Positions 29,347-32,138 of a stretch of 32,138 nucleotides of DNA are shown here, piece after piece (positions within the stretch are counted from its first letter, which is position 1; the number at the start of each line of letters is the position of its first letter). Under the pieces are notes generated by a model that was given only the letters and a program-made list of their open reading frames with translations, did not search any database and had not been told where the DNA came from. Origin of the DNA: Candidatus Methylomirabilota bacterium (lineage in GTDB: Bacteria > Methylomirabilota > Methylomirabilia > Methylomirabilales > 2-02-FULL-66-22); the NCBI GenBank assembly GCA_016209725.1, contig JACQVO010000116.1:1-32138 (forward strand), read 5' to 3'. A program made the translations under genes and the position numbers.

Positions 29347-31506
29347 ATGGCTGAGACAAGACCCGCTGAGCAACTGCAGAAAGGAATTCACGGGCCCGAG
29401 AAGGAGCGAGTGCAGTTCAAGCAACTCCTCGCCGAAAACCCGAACTACTTCGGGAATCTCGCCGACAGCCCGTACAAGGTGGTGAAGAAGATCATCGGCA
29501 ATCCGACCTATGAGGAGCTGACCTGCGTTGGGTACAACCCGGACCTGGCCCAACTCGAGGCCCCCTTTCAGGTCAAGCTGCCGACCGGGTACGGCGGCGA
29601 CCTCTGCCATGCGGGCTCGACAGAGTACGTTCGATTCTTCCTGGATTACGGCTCCGGGTGGGTTGACCAGGGCGTGGCGGCGGTGAACGTCCACGACATC
29701 CCCAACGCGCTCGACTGCGCCAAGCACCCGGACAAGCCGCTGACCTACGTCGTGTCCCTGAAGATCAAACCCCAGGCCGAAACCTGCGCACACCCGGTCC
29801 TGCCCCGCGTGCGCGCGATTCTCTCGTGGCAGACCATGCCTCCGGCCGGCAATGCGGCCTGGCCGCCGATCTGGGGCAACGTGCTTACCCGGCACATCCA
29901 GATCAAGCCGCACGTGAAAAATGTCGTGGCCCTGATCGACGTCCTTGCCGCCAAGATCAAGGACAAGATCCCCCTGCCGCCGGAGTACGAGGTGATCAAG
30001 TATCACCCGATCCCGCTTCCGGACCCGCCTCCATACCAACTGGCCGATCTGGTCAAGCTCTATTCAGGAGGACAAGCCGCCAAAGCCGCCAAGGTCAGCG
30101 TCGAGCCCCATCGCTTCGGGTTGGCCGACGTTCACGCCACGCTCAGCTCGGGCGCCCTGACCCAGGAGGCGTTGTCGGCCAAGGCCGAGGAATGGAAGGC
30201 GGTCGGCCTCGACTGGGCGGCCGTCGTGGCCGCCCTGAACAACGTGAAAGCCGACGTCTCGTACGAGGAGGTGGAATGCCTGGGGCTGGACAACAACCTG
30301 GAGTGGCTGGCGGCCACCTTCCGCATCAAGCGGCCCACCGGGTACTCGGGCGATCTGTGTCACAACGGCAGCCAGGAGTATATCGCCTTCTGGGCGGATT
30401 GGGACGACACCTGCGAGTGGACCTATCTCGGAACCACGTCCGTCAACGTCCACGACATCAGCAGCATCCCGGCGGATGGGCTTGCCTACACCGCCCTGTT
30501 CCCGGTGGATCTCACGTTCCACCGGCGTCCCTGCCAAAAGCCCAAGATCGGTCGGGTACGGGCCGTCCTCTCCTGGGCCGTTCCCCCGTCCACGACGGAC
30601 CCGAACGCGCTCACGACCTGGGGCAACCGCCTCGACGCCCACGTCCAGATCAAGCCGGGGCCGACGATCGCGGGACCGACCGCCATCATCGGCATCCTCG
30701 GGGGGATCCCGATCAGCAAGATCAATCCGTTCACGGGATTGACCACCTTCGACGCGTTCTTCGCCCTCAACGGGCTGGCCCCGGATGCGCTCGGCCGACC
30801 CTGCCCGTTCGCGGGACGCGTCGTCCTGCAGGGTCCCTCGTTCCCGGGCTATCGGTACAAGGTCGAAGTCCACAAGGTGGGCGATCCCGGGCCGTGGACA
30901 CCCGTCACGACGACGATGACGCTGGTGGACTGGACGGGGACGATCTTCACCACCCGGGCGGCCGATCCCGGAACGCACCTCTTCAGTTTCCAGCCGTTCT
31001 GGCTGAATGTGGACAACGTGCTGGCCTGGTGGGATACGACCGGGGACGACCTGTGGGAGATCCGCTTGCAGCTCTACGACCTGGCCACGCCGGCGAACCC
31101 GGTGGGACCGCCGGCCAGTCACCTGATTCAGTTGGAGAACAGCGGGATCGCCGACGTCCGCATCCACATCGCCACCGGGGGAGACTGCAAGATGTTCCCC
31201 AAGGCGACGACCTTGACCGGGGCCTTTGTCGCCCGCGACCCGTACCTCGGCTCCTACAGCCTGGGCACCAGCCCGTTCGCCGCGCCGGCGGGACATCTGG
31301 TTCCCACCGGCGGGACGGCGCAGACCGCGCCGGCGCCTATGCTGCCGACCGCGCCCCCGCCCGGCGGTAACGCCTGGTCCCTGGACACGAACGGCATGGC
31401 GCCCTGCGGCTACGTGCTGGTCGTGACCGCGGTTGACCGAGCGATCGTGCACAGCGCGGCCGTAGGGCATTGGGCCTCCGCGTCGGTCGGCTTCTGCATC
31501 CAGTAA
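29347..31506 (+). CDS. 719-residue protein of unknown function with a duplicated cysteine-containing domain
   Basis: I do not recognise the family. Two copies of a domain of about 135 residues are clear, A at 53-189 and B at 304-438. Both share TYEELTC/SYEEVEC, PTGYGGDLCHAGSTEY/PTGYSGDLCHNGSQEY, VNVHDI, RVRAILSW/RVRAVLSW, WGN and HIQIKP/HVQIKP. Three cysteines are conserved in register (60/311, 87/338, 147/396). Each copy is preceded by a helical region with NPNYFG or EPHRFG. The last 240 residues (about 480-719) look like a beta-sandwich, with GDCKMFPKATTLTGAFVARD and a proline-rich loop. There is no signal peptide or membrane segment. ATG 29347 has AAGGAGG eight bases upstream; a terminator follows. 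Confidence 0.85.
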   Translation: MAETRPAEQLQKGIHGPEKERVQFKQLLAENPNYFGNLADSPYKVVKKIIGNPTYEELTCVGYNPDLAQLEAPFQVKLPTGYGGDLCHAGSTEYVRFFLDYGSGWVDQGVAAVNVHDIPNALDCAKHPDKPLTYVVSLKIKPQAETCAHPVLPRVRAILSWQTMPPAGNAAWPPIWGNVLTRHIQIKPHVKNVVALIDVLAAKIKDKIPLPPEYEVIKYHPIPLPDPPPYQLADLVKLYSGGQAAKAAKVSVEPHRFGLADVHATLSSGALTQEALSAKAEEWKAVGLDWAAVVAALNNVKADVSYEEVECLGLDNNLEWLAATFRIKRPTGYSGDLCHNGSQEYIAFWADWDDTCEWTYLGTTSVNVHDISSIPADGLAYTALFPVDLTFHRRPCQKPKIGRVRAVLSWAVPPSTTDPNALTTWGNRLDAHVQIKPGPTIAGPTAIIGILGGIPISKINPFTGLTTFDAFFALNGLAPDALGRPCPFAGRVVLQGPSFPGYRYKVEVHKVGDPGPWTPVTTTMTLVDWTGTIFTTRAADPGTHLFSFQPFWLNVDNVLAWWDTTGDDLWEIRLQLYDLATPANPVGPPASHLIQLENSGIADVRIHIATGGDCKMFPKATTLTGAFVARDPYLGSYSLGTSPFAAPAGHLVPTGGTAQTAPAPMLPTAPPPGGNAWSLDTNGMAPCGYVLVVTAVDRAIVHSAAVGHWASASVGFCIQ

Positions 31507-31544
31507 TCGCCTGGGTTCCACCTCAGTACGCCCCCAGGGACATG

Positions 31545-31587
31545 CGGCGGGTAACGGGACACTCCCGTTGCCCGCCGTGTGTTTCTG
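31545..31587 (+). terminator. Hairpin terminator after the 719-residue gene
   Basis: Arms CGGCGGGTAACGGGA (31545-31559) and TCCCGTTGCCCGCCG (31563-31577) pair over 15 positions with one wobble and a three-base loop, followed by TGTGTTTCTG. It lies 39 bp after the stop codon. Confidence 0.8.
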
Positions 31588-31689
31588 AGACTGAACCTAC
31601 AGCACCTTCCGATCACGGGATCCTCCTGCGCATCTCCGATTCGTTCGCCCCCCCGTTGCGCCTCACAGGCGGGCCACTCGACGCTGTCA

Positions 31690-31698
31690 TGGTATAGT
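31690..31698 (+). promoter_or_regulatory. Possible extended -10 element
   Basis: TGGTATAGT fits an extended -10 (TGN plus TATAGT). No good -35 lies upstream and no gene starts close downstream; a GGGCGAG/CTCGCCC hairpin follows at 31739-31757. If used, it would make a short non-coding RNA. Confidence 0.25.
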
Positions 31699-31793
31699 AC
31701 GGGCGACGTGTCGCACGTGGGGCGGACCCACCGAAAGAGGGCGAGGGATACTCGCCCGTCCTCGCGTGGTGCGTCTCAAATCCTTCTATAACT

Positions 31794-31881
31794 CCGTTCA
31801 CCCTGAGCCTGTCGAAGGGTGAGAAATTCGGGCTTGGTTGCGAGTTCAGCCGAACGGCTTCGACAAGCTCAGCCTGAACGG
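31794..31881. repeat. CCGTTC...GAACGG palindromic repeat, copy 3
   Basis: Outer ends CCGTTCACCCTGAGCCTG and AGCCTGAACGG match the copies at 6331 and 21562; the inner part holds a second CCGAACGG (about 31850), so it may be a compound of two elements. It lies in the non-coding tail. Confidence 0.75.
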
Positions 31882-31910
31882 ATCCCGGGTGAACCCGGAT
31901 ATTGCAGTTC

Positions 31911-32054
31911 TCACGCAAAGCACGCAAAGGACGCCAAGACCTGCACGGGATTCCTCAAAACACGCTTGGGGTGGATCGGGAATATTCTGGCCGCACGCAT
32001 CCGACACAATGGACGTCCCGGCTCGTCTTTGCGACCTTGGCGATCCTGGCGTGA
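31911..32054. mobile_element. 144-bp MITE-like element with 30-bp terminal inverted repeats
   Basis: The left end (31911-31940) and the right end (32025-32054) are complementary at 23 of 30 positions; both begin with TCACGC and share the words CGCAAAG and GCCAAG. The ends are built from ACGCAAAG-type words. No gene lies inside, so it would depend on a transposase elsewhere. It may instead be a large dispersed palindromic repeat. Confidence 0.5.
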
Positions 32055-32138
32055 TAAATCCGGGGTAAAACCAATACTGAGTAATCAGACTACACGTGTG
32101 CGTGAGGAGAGAACCATGGAGTGGAGACCATGACGAAG

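Noticed and set aside
31613..31927. Minus-strand open frame of 104 codons in the tail
   Set aside because: It contains the words VQAELVEAV and SPFDRLRVNGV, the known accidental translation of the CCGTTC/CTGAGCTTGTCGAAGG repeat, and it has no ribosome binding site.
32115..32138. Five-codon frame and an ATG at 32130 with GGAG upstream at the window end
   Set aside because: A new gene may start at 32130, but only three codons are visible, so nothing can be said about it.
1..32138. CRISPR array, tRNA or rRNA genes, prophage
   Set aside because: No regularly spaced identical repeats, no cloverleaf or rRNA sequence, and no phage structural genes were recognised.

Overview
The window is GC-rich bacterial chromosome that carries mostly housekeeping biosynthesis, with accessory material inserted between conserved genes. 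The gene order is xerC-hslV-hslU, then argB-argD-argF-argG-argH, lysA-dapA-dapB-dapL, folB-folK-deoxynucleoside kinase, and panB-panC-panD. Together with the DapL lysine route, an arginine-sensitive type of N-acetylglutamate kinase and abundant sigma-54 signalling, this suggests an uncultured soil or sediment lineage. My best guess is Methylomirabilota (NC10)/Rokubacteria, or failing that a deltaproteobacterium-like lineage. This is inference from gene order; no rRNA gene is present to settle it.

Left part (1-12.9 kb): the end of a XerC/D recombinase overlaps hslV. hslV is separated from hslU by a two-gene AbiE-like toxin-antitoxin module (DUF6922-like protein plus AbiEii-type nucleotidyltransferase). 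The arginine genes follow on the + strand. They are interrupted by an SDR oxidoreductase, by a small antitoxin-like gene with the wreck of a RelE-type toxin, and by a carbon-nitrogen hydrolase (nitrilase superfamily) between argG and argH. argH overlaps a lipoprotein gene whose mature N-terminus looks like LptM and whose body is fibronectin-III-like.

Middle (13-19 kb): an accessory block lies between the argH-lipoprotein pair and lysA. It holds a trypsin-like serine protease lipoprotein (+), a strong shared terminator, and a convergent minus-strand signalling cluster: membrane histidine kinase, NtrC-type sigma-54 activator, stand-alone receiver protein and a small exported DUF1344-like protein. 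A near-consensus sigma-54 promoter and a palindromic activator-type site lie in front of the receiver gene. A TctA C-terminal fossil and a 57-residue protein gene complete the block.

Right part (19-28 kb): a sigma-70-like promoter with a perfect -35 precedes lysA. dapA, dapB and dapL supply the short aminotransferase route to diaminopimelate; folB, folK and a deoxynucleoside kinase overlap one another; panB, panC and panD make pantothenate precursors. The last 4 kb are accessory: a frameshifted DUF2442 gene, a HEAT-repeat fragment, a 719-residue protein of unknown function built around a duplicated cysteine-containing domain, and a repeat-rich tail.

Intergenic spaces hold several families of short, partly palindromic repeats: CCGTTC...CGAACGG elements, TTCGGCGG-type repeats, GGCAATC-type repeats, and a 144-bp element with 30-bp terminal inverted repeats. 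Three toxin-antitoxin-like loci are visible in different states: one intact, one internally deleted, one frameshifted.
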